A DNA stretch of 55,744 nt. Origin: Cellulomonas biazotea. GTDB taxonomy: Bacteria > Actinomycetota > Actinomycetes > Actinomycetales > Cellulomonadaceae. The notes beneath the pieces are model-generated. The model was not told where the DNA came from and did no database searches. It worked only from the letters and a program-made list of their open reading frames with translations. The stretch spans positions 1 to 55,744 of the forward strand of contig NZ_BIMR01000007.1 in NCBI RefSeq assembly GCF_004306155.1, given 5' to 3'. Below, piece after piece: positions 9,253 to 18,660 of the stretch. The position numbers were made by a program, and so were the translations under genes. Each line of letters opens with the position of its first letter. The first letter of the stretch is position 1.

Positions 9253-10752
9253 TCAGTCGTTGACGGCGAACCACCCGTAGACGTCGACGAGCGCCTGCAG
9301 GTCGCCCCGGTCGTTGTACACCGAGAAGCCCGGACCGAGACCCGTGAGCACACCCGTCGCGACGTCCGCCCCGGGCCGCGCGTTCGCGCTGCTCGTGAAC
9401 GGTCGGACGCCGCCCGTCGGGTGGACGGTCAGGTACGACGGGACCGCCGTGCCCGCGGTGGTCAGGTTGACCGCCATCGCGGTCGCGTCGGCACGCACGA
9501 CGGCCGGGATGGCGTCCCCGTCGAACCCGGTGGTCGCACCCGCCCCGAGCAAGCCCGACCCGTCGGCGCGGCGCGGGACGACCGGGTAGAAGTCCGCGCC
9601 GCCCGACGCGACGTACCACCCGACGACGTCGACGACGAGGTGCGTCGAGCCCTGGTCGTTGTAGAGCGTGATGCTGCCGTCGGCGCCGAGGGGGACGACG
9701 GCGAGGTTCGGGACGTCGTCGCCGCGGTACGCGTTGAGGACGCTCGTCGACGGGCCGTCGACGGCGTCCGACGGGTAGGCGGAGACGTACGAGGTGGCCG
9801 CGGTCGCCTCCGTCGAGGTCACCGTGACGGCCGCGGCCACCGCGTCGACGGGCGCCTGCGTCCCGGGACCGGCCAGGTCGAGGCGGCGCGTGCCGTGCGC
9901 GCCGACCGGCGCCGACGCACGCGTGTCGAGGACACGCGTCGGCGTCACCGGCTCGAAGCCCGCCCCGGCCGGGTCGGACGTGTAGTAGCCCTGGATGTCC
10001 GCGACGAGGTGCGTCCACCCGGCGTCGTTGTAGAGGACGAGCTCGTACTTGCCGGACTCGGTGAAGCGCGACACCGGGACCGTCACGAGGTTCGCGACGT
10101 CACGCCCAGCGGTCGAGTTGATGACGCTCGTCGACGGCTCGCCCGCGAACCGGTACGGCTGCCAGGACACGAAGCTCGTCGGGGCGCTGCCCTGCGTCGT
10201 CGTGAGGTTGAGGACGACCGCGGACGTGTTGTCGGGCAGCTCGTCGAGCAGGAACACGGCGTTCTCGCCGGGCCCGACCGGTCCCTCGGCGTCCTCGCGG
10301 GTGTCGATCACACGGGTCGGCTCGACCGGCACGAACCGGCCGGGCTTCGTCATGCGGACGCTCCACACCCCCAGGTCGACGGCGTTGCCGAGCCACACGC
10401 CTGGCGCGTCGTCGGGGTCGGTGTCGGCGTATCCGTACCGCGTCCCGTAGAAGCCGCTCGGGTCGCTCACGCGCACCGTGGCGCTCGCGTCGGAGCAGGG
10501 CGCGACGAGAGAGAAATGGCCGTCCGGTCCCGAGACACCCGTCGCGACGACGCCGAGCCCTGCCCATTCCCAGCCGCCCACGAGCTCGACGGTCATGCCG
10601 GCCAGCCCGCCGCCAGTGGTGTCGCCGTCGTAGACCCACCCGTGCACCTCGCGCGTCGTGCACTCGACGGCGGAAGCCGGCGCGGCGACGGCGACGGCGG
10701 TCGCGAGGGCGAGCGCGGGGACGACGAGCATCGAGACGGTGCGACGTCGCAC
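9253..10752 (-). CDS. Secreted repeat protein, first of three tandem paralogues
   Basis: Exported protein of 499 residues, function unknown. Signal peptide about 1-28 (ends ATAVAVAAPASA), then a ~110-residue Cys-containing domain resembling a carboxypeptidase-regulatory or SpaA-like beta-sandwich (AGMTVELVGG). Three repeats of ~115 residues follow. The first two begin FxPVxPTRVxDTR and end LYNDxGxTHLVxDxxGYY/W; the third is degenerate and ends VYNDRGDLQALVDVYGWFAVND. Such DTR...GYY repeats occur in many actinobacterial surface proteins without known function. GTG start with GGAGGA upstream. It is the last gene in a same-strand set of three and closest to the third gene in sequence. Confidence 0.75.
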   Translation of the reverse strand: MRRRTVSMLVVPALALATAVAVAAPASAVECTTREVHGWVYDGDTTGGGLAGMTVELVGGWEWAGLGVVATGVSGPDGHFSLVAPCSDASATVRVSDPSGFYGTRYGYADTDPDDAPGVWLGNAVDLGVWSVRMTKPGRFVPVEPTRVIDTREDAEGPVGPGENAVFLLDELPDNTSAVVLNLTTTQGSAPTSFVSWQPYRFAGEPSTSVINSTAGRDVANLVTVPVSRFTESGKYELVLYNDAGWTHLVADIQGYYTSDPAGAGFEPVTPTRVLDTRASAPVGAHGTRRLDLAGPGTQAPVDAVAAAVTVTSTEATAATSYVSAYPSDAVDGPSTSVLNAYRGDDVPNLAVVPLGADGSITLYNDQGSTHLVVDVVGWYVASGGADFYPVVPRRADGSGLLGAGATTGFDGDAIPAVVRADATAMAVNLTTAGTAVPSYLTVHPTGGVRPFTSSANARPGADVATGVLTGLGPGFSVYNDRGDLQALVDVYGWFAVND

Positions 10753-10790
10753 GGTTCCTCCTCCGGCGGCCTGGCGGCGCCTGTCGTGGG

Positions 10791-10810
10791 TCGGTCGGTC
10801 GGTCGGTCGG
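10791..10810. repeat. TCGG x5 tetranucleotide repeat
   Basis: Five perfect copies of TCGG in the 69-nt gap between the first and second paralogues, about 38 nt upstream of the start codon at 10752. Tetranucleotide tracts can slip, which would change promoter or leader spacing. Confidence 0.8.
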
Positions 10811-10821
10811 GGAGCGGGCGC

Positions 10822-12315
10822 TCAGCGGTTCGCGAAGAACCCGGTGACGTCGATGACGCCGTACGCGTCACCCGAGTTGTGGATGTCCACGATCCAGCTG
10901 CCGGCCACCGCGGCGGCGGCGACGTCGGCCCCCGGGCGGGCGTTGGTCGCGCTCGTCGCGGGCTCGGGCTCGTCGTATCCCCACACCTTGAGGTAGGTCG
11001 GCCGCGTCGCCCCGTAGGTCGTCACGTTGAGCATGACCGCCTCGGCCGACGAGGAGAGACCGAACTCGTCCGGGTCGAGGATGAAGCTCGTGGACCGGAA
11101 GATCGTCGGCGCGATCCGGTCCGCCACCCGCTGGGTGTCCAGCGGGAAGTACATCGACCCCTGGCCCCGCACGAACCACCCGGTGACGTCGACGATCACG
11201 TCCGTGTCGCCGCGGTCGTTGTAGAGCTCGACGTCCTGGCCGTCGCCGAGCGGCACGATCGCGAGGTTCGCGATGTCGTCGCCCCGGTACGCGTTCACGA
11301 CGCTCGTCGACGGGCCGTCCTGCGCGCCGGCGGGGAACGCCGACACGTACGACGTGGCCGCGGTCCCCTCGGTCGTCGTCACCGTCACCATCGCCGCGAC
11401 CGCGCCCGCCGGCGCCAGCGCGCCCAGCGGCACCCGACGCCTCTCACGCTCGCCCAGCGCCGTCGTGGTGCGCGAGTCGAACGCCCGGACCGCGTCGATC
11501 TTCACGTAGCCCGCGTCGGAGGTCGGCGTGTAGTAGCCCGCGAGGTCCGCGACGAGGTGCGTCGTGCCCGCGTTGTTGTAGAGCGTCACCTCGGGCCGGG
11601 CGAGGCCGGTGACCTGGGACGGTGCGATGCCGACCGTCACGAGGTTCGCGACGTCCCGGCCGCGCTCGGTGTTCAGCACGCTCGTCGTCGGCGTGCCGGG
11701 GGCACCGGACTCGTCGTCGACCACCGCGGACACGAAGGACGTCTGCGCGCTCCCCTCCGTCGCGGTGAGGTTGAGCACGACCGCGGTCGCGTCGGCGGGC
11801 ACGCCGTCGAGCGCGAACCTCCGGCTCTGCCCCGGCCCCAGCGGGCCGCCCGGGTCGGTGCGGGTGTCGAGCGCACGACGGGGCTGGACGGGGACGAACC
11901 GACCGCCCGGCGTGACGAGCACGTCCTGCTCGACGCGGCCGCCGCCGAGCGGGAAGGTCGTCGCGCGCGACATGTCCGTCGCGTGCAGCCCGTAGGACTG
12001 CCCGGCGTACGGCGCGTCGAACGCGGCGTCCACCAGGACGACGCTCTCGACGCCCGTGCACCCCTCCTCGATCGCGTACCCGCCGAGCGAGTCCGAGTAG
12101 ACGTAGTTGAGGTTGAAGATCGGCTCGCCCGACGAACCGTCGGCGGCCATCACCATGACGGTCATCCCCGGGACCGGGGCACCGGTGACGGAGTCGCGCA
12201 CCGTCCCGCGCACCGTCGTGACGCACTCCGCTGCCGACGCCGCCGCCGGCACGAGCCCGGCGCACGTCGCCGCCACCACCGCGGCCGTCACGACGGCCCT
12301 GCCCCTCAGTCGCAC
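10822..12315 (-). CDS. Secreted repeat protein, second of three tandem paralogues
   Basis: Exported protein of about 497 residues. Signal peptide (RGRAVVTAAVVAATCAGLVP, cleaved near ASAAE), then a domain with CVTTVRGTVRDSVTGAPVPG typical of carboxypeptidase-regulatory-like beta-sandwiches. Three DTR-type repeats follow: FVPVQPRRALDTR...GYY, YVKIDAVRAFDSR...GWF, and a degenerate third ending VIDVTGFFANR. It is the most divergent of the three paralogues. The start is GTG 12315 with AAGGGGG upstream; an in-frame ATG at 12360 would precede the signal peptide by 15 residues. A TAGCGT hexamer near 12361-12366 on this strand could be its -10. Function unknown; presumably cell surface or extracellular. 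Confidence 0.75.
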   Translation of the reverse strand: MRLRGRAVVTAAVVAATCAGLVPAAASAAECVTTVRGTVRDSVTGAPVPGMTVMVMAADGSSGEPIFNLNYVYSDSLGGYAIEEGCTGVESVVLVDAAFDAPYAGQSYGLHATDMSRATTFPLGGGRVEQDVLVTPGGRFVPVQPRRALDTRTDPGGPLGPGQSRRFALDGVPADATAVVLNLTATEGSAQTSFVSAVVDDESGAPGTPTTSVLNTERGRDVANLVTVGIAPSQVTGLARPEVTLYNNAGTTHLVADLAGYYTPTSDAGYVKIDAVRAFDSRTTTALGERERRRVPLGALAPAGAVAAMVTVTTTEGTAATSYVSAFPAGAQDGPSTSVVNAYRGDDIANLAIVPLGDGQDVELYNDRGDTDVIVDVTGWFVRGQGSMYFPLDTQRVADRIAPTIFRSTSFILDPDEFGLSSSAEAVMLNVTTYGATRPTYLKVWGYDEPEPATSATNARPGADVAAAAVAGSWIVDIHNSGDAYGVIDVTGFFANR

Positions 12316-12460
12316 GACGCCCCCCTTCGCGAACCCGGACGCTCGGCCAGGTCGGCGCACACGCTAGCAGCGCGCCACGACAGGCCAGGGCCCTCACGGT
12401 CGCGTCGCGGCGCACTCCGCCTACCCCACCGACACCGGTCGGCCAGGATGCCGGGCGCCG

Positions 12461-13951
12461 TCAGTCGTTGACCGCGAACCACCCGTACGCGTCGACCAGC
12501 GCGAGCAGGGTGCCACGGTCGTTGTAGACGGAGAAGCCCTGGTCGAGCCCAGTGAGGACCCCCGTCGCCACGTCGGCCCCCGGCCGTGCGTTCGCGTTGC
12601 TCGCGAGCGGTCGGGACGCACCGGTCGGGTGCACCGTCAGGTACGACGGCACCTGCGCGCCCGCGGTCGTGAGGTTGACGGCCATCGCGACCGCGTCGTC
12701 CCGGACGTCGCCGCCGAGGCCGGCCGCGTCGAAGTGCGCCGACACCCCACCGGGCAGCGCTCCCGACCCGGAGGACCGGCGCGGGTCGATCGCGTAGTAG
12801 TCGGCGCCGCCCGACTCGACGAACCACCCGACGACGTCGACCACGAGGTGCGTCGACCCCTGGTCGTTGTACAGGGTCACGGCGCCGTCGGGGCCGAGAG
12901 GGACGATCGCGAGGTTGGGCACGTCGTCGCCCCGGTAGGCGTTGAGGGCGCTCGTCGCGGGGCCGTCGACGGCGTCGGACGGGTACACCGACACGTACGA
13001 CGTCGCGGCGGTCGCCTCCGTCGACGTCACGGTGATGGCCGCGGCCACCGCGTCGGCGGGTGCCGGGGCACCCGGTCCCGCCAGGTCGAGCGACCGGGTG
13101 CCGTGCGGACCCACCGGTGTCGACTCACGCGTGTCGAGCACCCGGTCCGGGGTGACGGGAACGAACCCGGCGCCGCTCGGGTCGGGCACGTAGTAGCCCT
13201 GGATGTCGGCGACGAGGTGGGTCCAGCCGGCGTCGTTGTACAGCACGACCTCCGGTCCGCCCGACTCGGTCCACCTCGACACCGGGATCGTCACGAGGTT
13301 CGCGACGTCGCGGCCCGCGGTCGCGTTGATGACGCTGGTCGTCGGGACGCCCGCGTCCCGGGTCGGCTGCGCGGAGACGAAGCTCGTCGGCGCGGTGCCC
13401 TCGGTCGCCGTCAGGTTCAGCACGACCGCGGTCGTGTCCACGGGCAGCTCGTCGAACAGGAAGGCGGCGTTCTCACCGGGTCCGACCGGTCCGCCCTCGT
13501 CGGCTCGCGTGTCGATGACCCGGGTGGGCTCGACCGCGACGAACCGCCCCGGTTCCCTCAGGTAGACGTTGGCCATGGTGGACGGGCCGCCGTCGAGCCG
13601 GGCGACCTGGGCGGACCCGGCGTCCGTGGCGTAGGGCGCGTACCGCGGGCCGTGGAAACCGCTCGGGTCCGAGGCGCGGACGACGACGTCGACGTCGAGG
13701 CACGCGGTCTCCACGAGGTACCAGCCGTCGGCGCGGGTCGTCGCCGACCCCACGACTCCGAGGTGGGCGGCGGCACCGGTGCCGACCAGCTCGACGGTCA
13801 TCCCGCCGAGTGCCGCCTCGTCGGCGTCGACGGTCTGCACCAGGCCGTAGACGCGTGCCACGCAGTCGGCCGCCGCGGCCGGGCCGGAGGCGAGTGTCGC
13901 CCCCGTTCCCACGAGCGCGATCACGAGCACGGAGGTGGTGCGACGTCGCAC
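12461..13951 (-). CDS. Secreted repeat protein, third of three tandem paralogues
   Basis: Exported protein of about 496 residues, very close to the first paralogue: long identical stretches such as GDDVPNLA-VPLG and ARPGADVATGVLTGL occur in both. Signal peptide (RRRTTSVLVIALVGTGATLA), Cys-containing N-terminal domain with GGMTVELVG, then repeats FVAVEPTRVIDTR...GYY and FVPVTPDRVLDTR...GWF, and a degenerate third ending ALVDAYGWFAVND. The start is GTG 13951, preceded by GAGGAGA; an in-frame ATG at 13978 is less likely. It is the 5'-most of the trio and lies downstream of the heat-shock operon terminator. Function unknown. Confidence 0.75.
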   Translation of the reverse strand: MRRRTTSVLVIALVGTGATLASGPAAAADCVARVYGLVQTVDADEAALGGMTVELVGTGAAAHLGVVGSATTRADGWYLVETACLDVDVVVRASDPSGFHGPRYAPYATDAGSAQVARLDGGPSTMANVYLREPGRFVAVEPTRVIDTRADEGGPVGPGENAAFLFDELPVDTTAVVLNLTATEGTAPTSFVSAQPTRDAGVPTTSVINATAGRDVANLVTIPVSRWTESGGPEVVLYNDAGWTHLVADIQGYYVPDPSGAGFVPVTPDRVLDTRESTPVGPHGTRSLDLAGPGAPAPADAVAAAITVTSTEATAATSYVSVYPSDAVDGPATSALNAYRGDDVPNLAIVPLGPDGAVTLYNDQGSTHLVVDVVGWFVESGGADYYAIDPRRSSGSGALPGGVSAHFDAAGLGGDVRDDAVAMAVNLTTAGAQVPSYLTVHPTGASRPLASNANARPGADVATGVLTGLDQGFSVYNDRGTLLALVDAYGWFAVND

Positions 13952-14072
13952 GGGTGTCTCCTCGGCAGCATGCGGCACCCGGGCGGTGCAGGCAGGCGCA
14001 CCCTATCCCTCGCCCCCGCACGTCCGGCAGCCGCCGCCCGTGTGAGCCGTGCGCCGAGCTCGTGACGTCGCG

Positions 14073-14104
14073 CCGAGGTCGTGACCTCGGGCTCACGACC
14101 TCGG
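14073..14104 (-). terminator. Strong hairpin downstream of hspR
   Basis: Perfect 12-bp inverted repeat (CCGAGGTCGTGA / TCACGACCTCGG) with an 8-nt loop, 34-65 nt past the hspR stop. No T-tract follows, as is common in high-GC actinobacteria. It probably ends the dnaK operon transcript before the secreted-repeat gene at 13951. Confidence 0.55.
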
Positions 14105-14137
14105 CAGGTCGGTCACGACGTCGGGGGGCCGCGCTGC

Positions 14138-14563
14138 TCAGCCGCGCGGACGCCAGAGGACGATCGCGCCCGCCTCCGCCGGCTCGGACGGGCGGCGACG
14201 ACGGGCCTCGCGGCCGGGCCGCTGGACGGCGACGACGTCGCCGCGGGGGTCGGCCGTGAAGACGCGGCGACCCGGGTCGACGAACGCGCGCAGGTACTCG
14301 ACCTGGCGGCGCAGGGTGTCGAGCTCCGCCTCGAGCTCGAGGATCCGCTTGATGCCCGCGAGGTTGACGCCCTCGTCCTGGGACAGCCGCTGCACCTCGC
14401 GGAGCGTCGCGATGTCGCGCAGCGAGTAGCGGCGGCCGCGCCCGCTGGTGCGCCCGGGCGAGACCAGCCCGAGGCGGTCGTACTGGCGCAGGGTCTGCGG
14501 GTGCATGCCCGCGAGGTCGGCGGCCACCGAGATCACGTAGACCTTCGCGTCGTCCGTCGCCAC
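14138..14563 (-). CDS. hspR: HspR, MerR-family heat-shock repressor
   Basis: Repressor of the dnaK operon that binds HAIR boxes, using DnaK as co-repressor in characterised actinobacteria. The 141-residue protein has a MerR-type winged helix (VYVISVAADLAGMHPQTLRQ, then GRRYSLRDIATLREVQ) and a coiled coil (LELEAELDTLRRQVEYLRAF). A basic C-terminal tail rich in Arg follows. It is the last gene of dnaK-grpE-dnaJ-hspR, 121 nt after dnaJ, the standard actinobacterial order. GTG start. Both likely operators lie upstream of dnaK. Confidence 0.93.
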   Translation of the reverse strand: MATDDAKVYVISVAADLAGMHPQTLRQYDRLGLVSPGRTSGRGRRYSLRDIATLREVQRLSQDEGVNLAGIKRILELEAELDTLRRQVEYLRAFVDPGRRVFTADPRGDVVAVQRPGREARRRRPSEPAEAGAIVLWRPRG

Positions 14564-14684
14564 GTCACCTCACCACCTCTCGCGCCGTCGCCCGACGCGG
14601 CCCGTCGCCGCCATGCCGCGGTCGGCACCCGTCGTCCTGCACCGGCGCCGCCGGGCGGGTCTCCCCCACCCGGCGGCGTGCCGG

Positions 14685-15668
14685 TCACTTCCTCGCGGCG
14701 TCCAGCAGGTCGGCACGGACGTCCTCGCCGGACGTCGCGATGCCGAACGCCTGCACCGCCTCGCGTGCCGCGGCGGACAGCCGCTGCGGAACGACGACCT
14801 GCACGGTGACGAGCAGGTCCCCCACGCCCTTCGGCGTGGTGATGCCCTTGCCCTTGACGCGCAGCGTGCGCCCCGACGGCGTGCCCTCGGGGACCTTGAC
14901 CTTCACGGTGCCGCCGTCGAGCGTCGGGACCTCGACGGTCGCGCCGAGCGCGGCCTCGTCGAACGCCACCGGGACGGTGACGCGCACGTTCGAGCCCTCC
15001 AGGGAGAACACGGGGTGCGGTGCGACGTGCACGGTGACGACGAGGTCGCCGGGCGGGCCGCCGTTCTCCCCGGGCCGGCCCTTGCGGGGCAGCCGGATCT
15101 TCTGGCCGTCACGCACCCCGGCCGGGATGCGCGCGGTGAACGAGCGGCCCTCGACGGTGAGCCCGACGGTCGCCCCCTCGGCGGCCTGCCGGAACGGCAG
15201 GGTCACCTCGGCGACGAGCTCGGCACCCTGCTGCGGGCCGCGGAACCCGCCGCCGCCCTGGTTGAACAGGCCGCCGAGGATGTCCTCGAACCCGCCCGCC
15301 CCGCCGGGAGCGCCGGACGTCGAGTAGCGGACCCGCCCGCCGGGGCCGTTGGACCCGCCGAACATGCCGCCGAACAGGTCCTCGAACCCGGCGTTGCCGC
15401 CGCCGCGGCCACCCGCGGTGAAGCGGGCGCCGCCGGCCATGGCCCGGAGCTGGTCGTACTGCTGACGCTGCTCGGTGTCGGACAGGACCGCGTAGGCCTC
15501 GCCGATCTCCTTGAACTTCGCCTCGGCGACGGCGTCACCCGGGTTGTGGTCCGGGTGCATGCTCCGCGCCAGCTTGCGGTACGCCTTCTTGATGGTCGGC
15601 CCGTCGGCGTCCTTGGGGACGCCGAGAACCGCGTAGAAGTCCTTCTCGAGCCAGTCCTGCCCGGTCAC
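14685..15668 (-). CDS. dnaJ: DnaJ-type co-chaperone without zinc finger
   Basis: J-domain co-chaperone that stimulates DnaK ATPase and delivers clients. J domain at residues ~8-75 with the HPD motif (SMHPDHNPG), a Gly/Phe-rich region to ~150, then two beta-rich client-binding domains. The protein contains no cysteine, so the four CxxCxGxG zinc repeats of a class A DnaJ are absent. At 327 residues it is a class B (CbpA-like) protein. GTG start with GGGAGG upstream, 40 nt after grpE. A zinc-finger DnaJ, probably beside hrcA, would be expected elsewhere in the genome. Confidence 0.93.
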   Translation of the reverse strand: MTGQDWLEKDFYAVLGVPKDADGPTIKKAYRKLARSMHPDHNPGDAVAEAKFKEIGEAYAVLSDTEQRQQYDQLRAMAGGARFTAGGRGGGNAGFEDLFGGMFGGSNGPGGRVRYSTSGAPGGAGGFEDILGGLFNQGGGGFRGPQQGAELVAEVTLPFRQAAEGATVGLTVEGRSFTARIPAGVRDGQKIRLPRKGRPGENGGPPGDLVVTVHVAPHPVFSLEGSNVRVTVPVAFDEAALGATVEVPTLDGGTVKVKVPEGTPSGRTLRVKGKGITTPKGVGDLLVTVQVVVPQRLSAAAREAVQAFGIATSGEDVRADLLDAARK

Positions 15669-15708
15669 GGCGCCTCCCTCCTGGACGTGCGGGTCGTGGT
15701 GGTGATGA

Positions 15709-16358
15709 TCAGGCCTCGGGGTCGACGACCGCCACCCGGGCCGCGCGCAGGACGCGGTCGGCCGTGCGGTAGCCGTGCTGGAGGACCATCTGGACGGTCG
15801 GCTCGGTGACCTCCGCGGAGTGCGCGTGCATGAGCGCCTCGTGCACCGCGGGGTCGAACGCCTCGCCGGCCTGCCCGTACTGCTCGACGCCGAACCGCTG
15901 CAGCGTCGCCGTGAGCTTCTCGGCGATCGACGCGAACGGGCCGGTCAGGTCACCGTGCTGGCGGGCCAGCTCGATGTCGTCGAGCACCGGGATGAGGCCC
16001 TCCGCGAGCGACGCGATGCCCCGGTCGTGGGCGGCGAGGGCGTCGGCCTTCGACCGCTTCACGTACGCGGAGTACTGCTGCTCGAGGTTGTAGTGCGCGG
16101 CCTGGGCCCGCTGGAGCTCCTCGAGCCGCTCGGCCGCGAGCTTCTGCGCCTCGATGAGCCCCTCGAGGACGACCTCCTCCCGACCTTCAGACCCAGCGCC
16201 CTGGACGATTGATTCTGCGTCCGCGAGGACCTGCTCCTCGGGCGACGGCTGGCGCACCTGCCCCGTCTCCGGGTCGATGCGGCGCTTGTCGGTGAACCGG
16301 GGTGCCCCCTCGGCGGGGTCGGGCTGACCCGACCCCACCGGGCGGTCGTTCTCGTCCG

Positions 16359-16362
<4 letters not shown>
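15709..16362 (-). CDS. grpE: GrpE nucleotide-exchange factor
   Basis: Releases ADP from DnaK to reset the chaperone cycle. The 217-residue protein has an acidic disordered N-terminus, a long coiled coil (about 75-135, [20 protein letters not shown]) and the C-terminal beta domain with [19 protein letters not shown] and [18 protein letters not shown], the GrpE signature. GTG start overlaps the dnaK stop in a GTGA arrangement, so translation is coupled and dosage linked. Confidence 0.96.
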
Positions 16363-18218
<1,856 letters not shown>

Positions 18219-18284
18219 GTGCGTGCCTTCTTCCTGTGCTGCTTCGGGTCTGCGGGGCCCTGCTCCGGGGTGGAGCGGGCCGCT

Positions 18285-18305
18285 CTTGAGTCCGCCGGGC
18301 TCAAG
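18285..18305. promoter_or_regulatory. HAIR box 1 (HspR operator)
   Basis: CTTGAGT-N7-GCTCAAG, matching the HspR consensus CTTGAGT-N7-ACTCAAG at 13 of 14 positions. Lies 67-87 nt upstream of the dnaK start. Confidence 0.9.
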
Positions 18306-18347
18306 TCTGCGTCGGCCGTGACGGCCGCGCAACCTCGACCCGCCAAA

Positions 18348-18368
18348 CTTGAGTCTGATTGGCTCAAC
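18348..18368. promoter_or_regulatory. HAIR box 2 (HspR operator)
   Basis: CTTGAGT-N7-GCTCAAC, matching the HspR consensus at 12 of 14 positions. Centre is 63 bp from box 1, about six helical turns, which fits cooperative binding. Confidence 0.85.
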
Positions 18369-18445
18369 CTTGTGAGCGTTCTGAGCATTCCCAGGATCGA
18401 CCGGGTCTCCTGCGGTGGTCTGCGTGCCCGCCTCCCCGGATCCCG

Positions 18446-18498
18446 CGGGAAGACGCATCCAAGGGCTCGGGAAGACGCCGAATCGCTCGGGAAGACGC
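18446..18498. repeat. Three CGGGAAGACGC direct repeats
   Basis: Exact 11-bp copies at 18446-18456, 18468-18478 and 18488-18498, spaced 22 and 20 bp (about two helical turns), in the intergenic region between dnaK and the HEAT-repeat gene. Purpose unknown; the spacing suits a protein-binding array. Confidence 0.8.
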
Positions 18499-18547
18499 GT
18501 GAGGGGCGACGGTCACGGCGCGCTTCCCCGCCGGTTAACGCTGTGGG

Positions 18548-18617
18548 ATCTCATCCGAGTTGGCCAGATCTCACGCAGTTGGCCACGGCGGGTCCGAGTC
18601 TCATCGAGTTGGCCAGG
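18548..18617. repeat. Three GATCTCA...GTTGGCCA direct repeats, possible IS21-type end
   Basis: Three ~20-bp direct repeats of the form (GA)TCTCAtc-GAGTTGGCCA: about 18548-18567, 18568-18586 and 18598-18616. Multiple short terminal repeats of this kind are a feature of IS21-family element ends, where the transposase binds, but no istA or istB gene lies nearby. This could be a solitary end remnant or a regulator-binding array upstream of the HEAT-repeat gene. Confidence 0.5.
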
Positions 18618-18647
18618 GACGACGCCCGAAGCCGTGGGCTCGAGCGC

Positions 18648-18653
18648 TACCGT
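18648..18653 (+). promoter_or_regulatory. -10 hexamer TACCGT of the HEAT-repeat gene
   Basis: TACCGT ends 7 nt before the GTG at 18661, which lacks a ribosome site, so the transcript is probably leaderless. No convincing -35 is seen. Confidence 0.4.
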
Positions 18654-18660
18654 CGGCGTC

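Noticed and set aside
7945-12471. A 1,508-codon open frame covering several genes on the opposite strand
   Set aside because: Arg/Ser-rich translation without domains; antisense shadow of the sugar kinase and secreted-protein genes.
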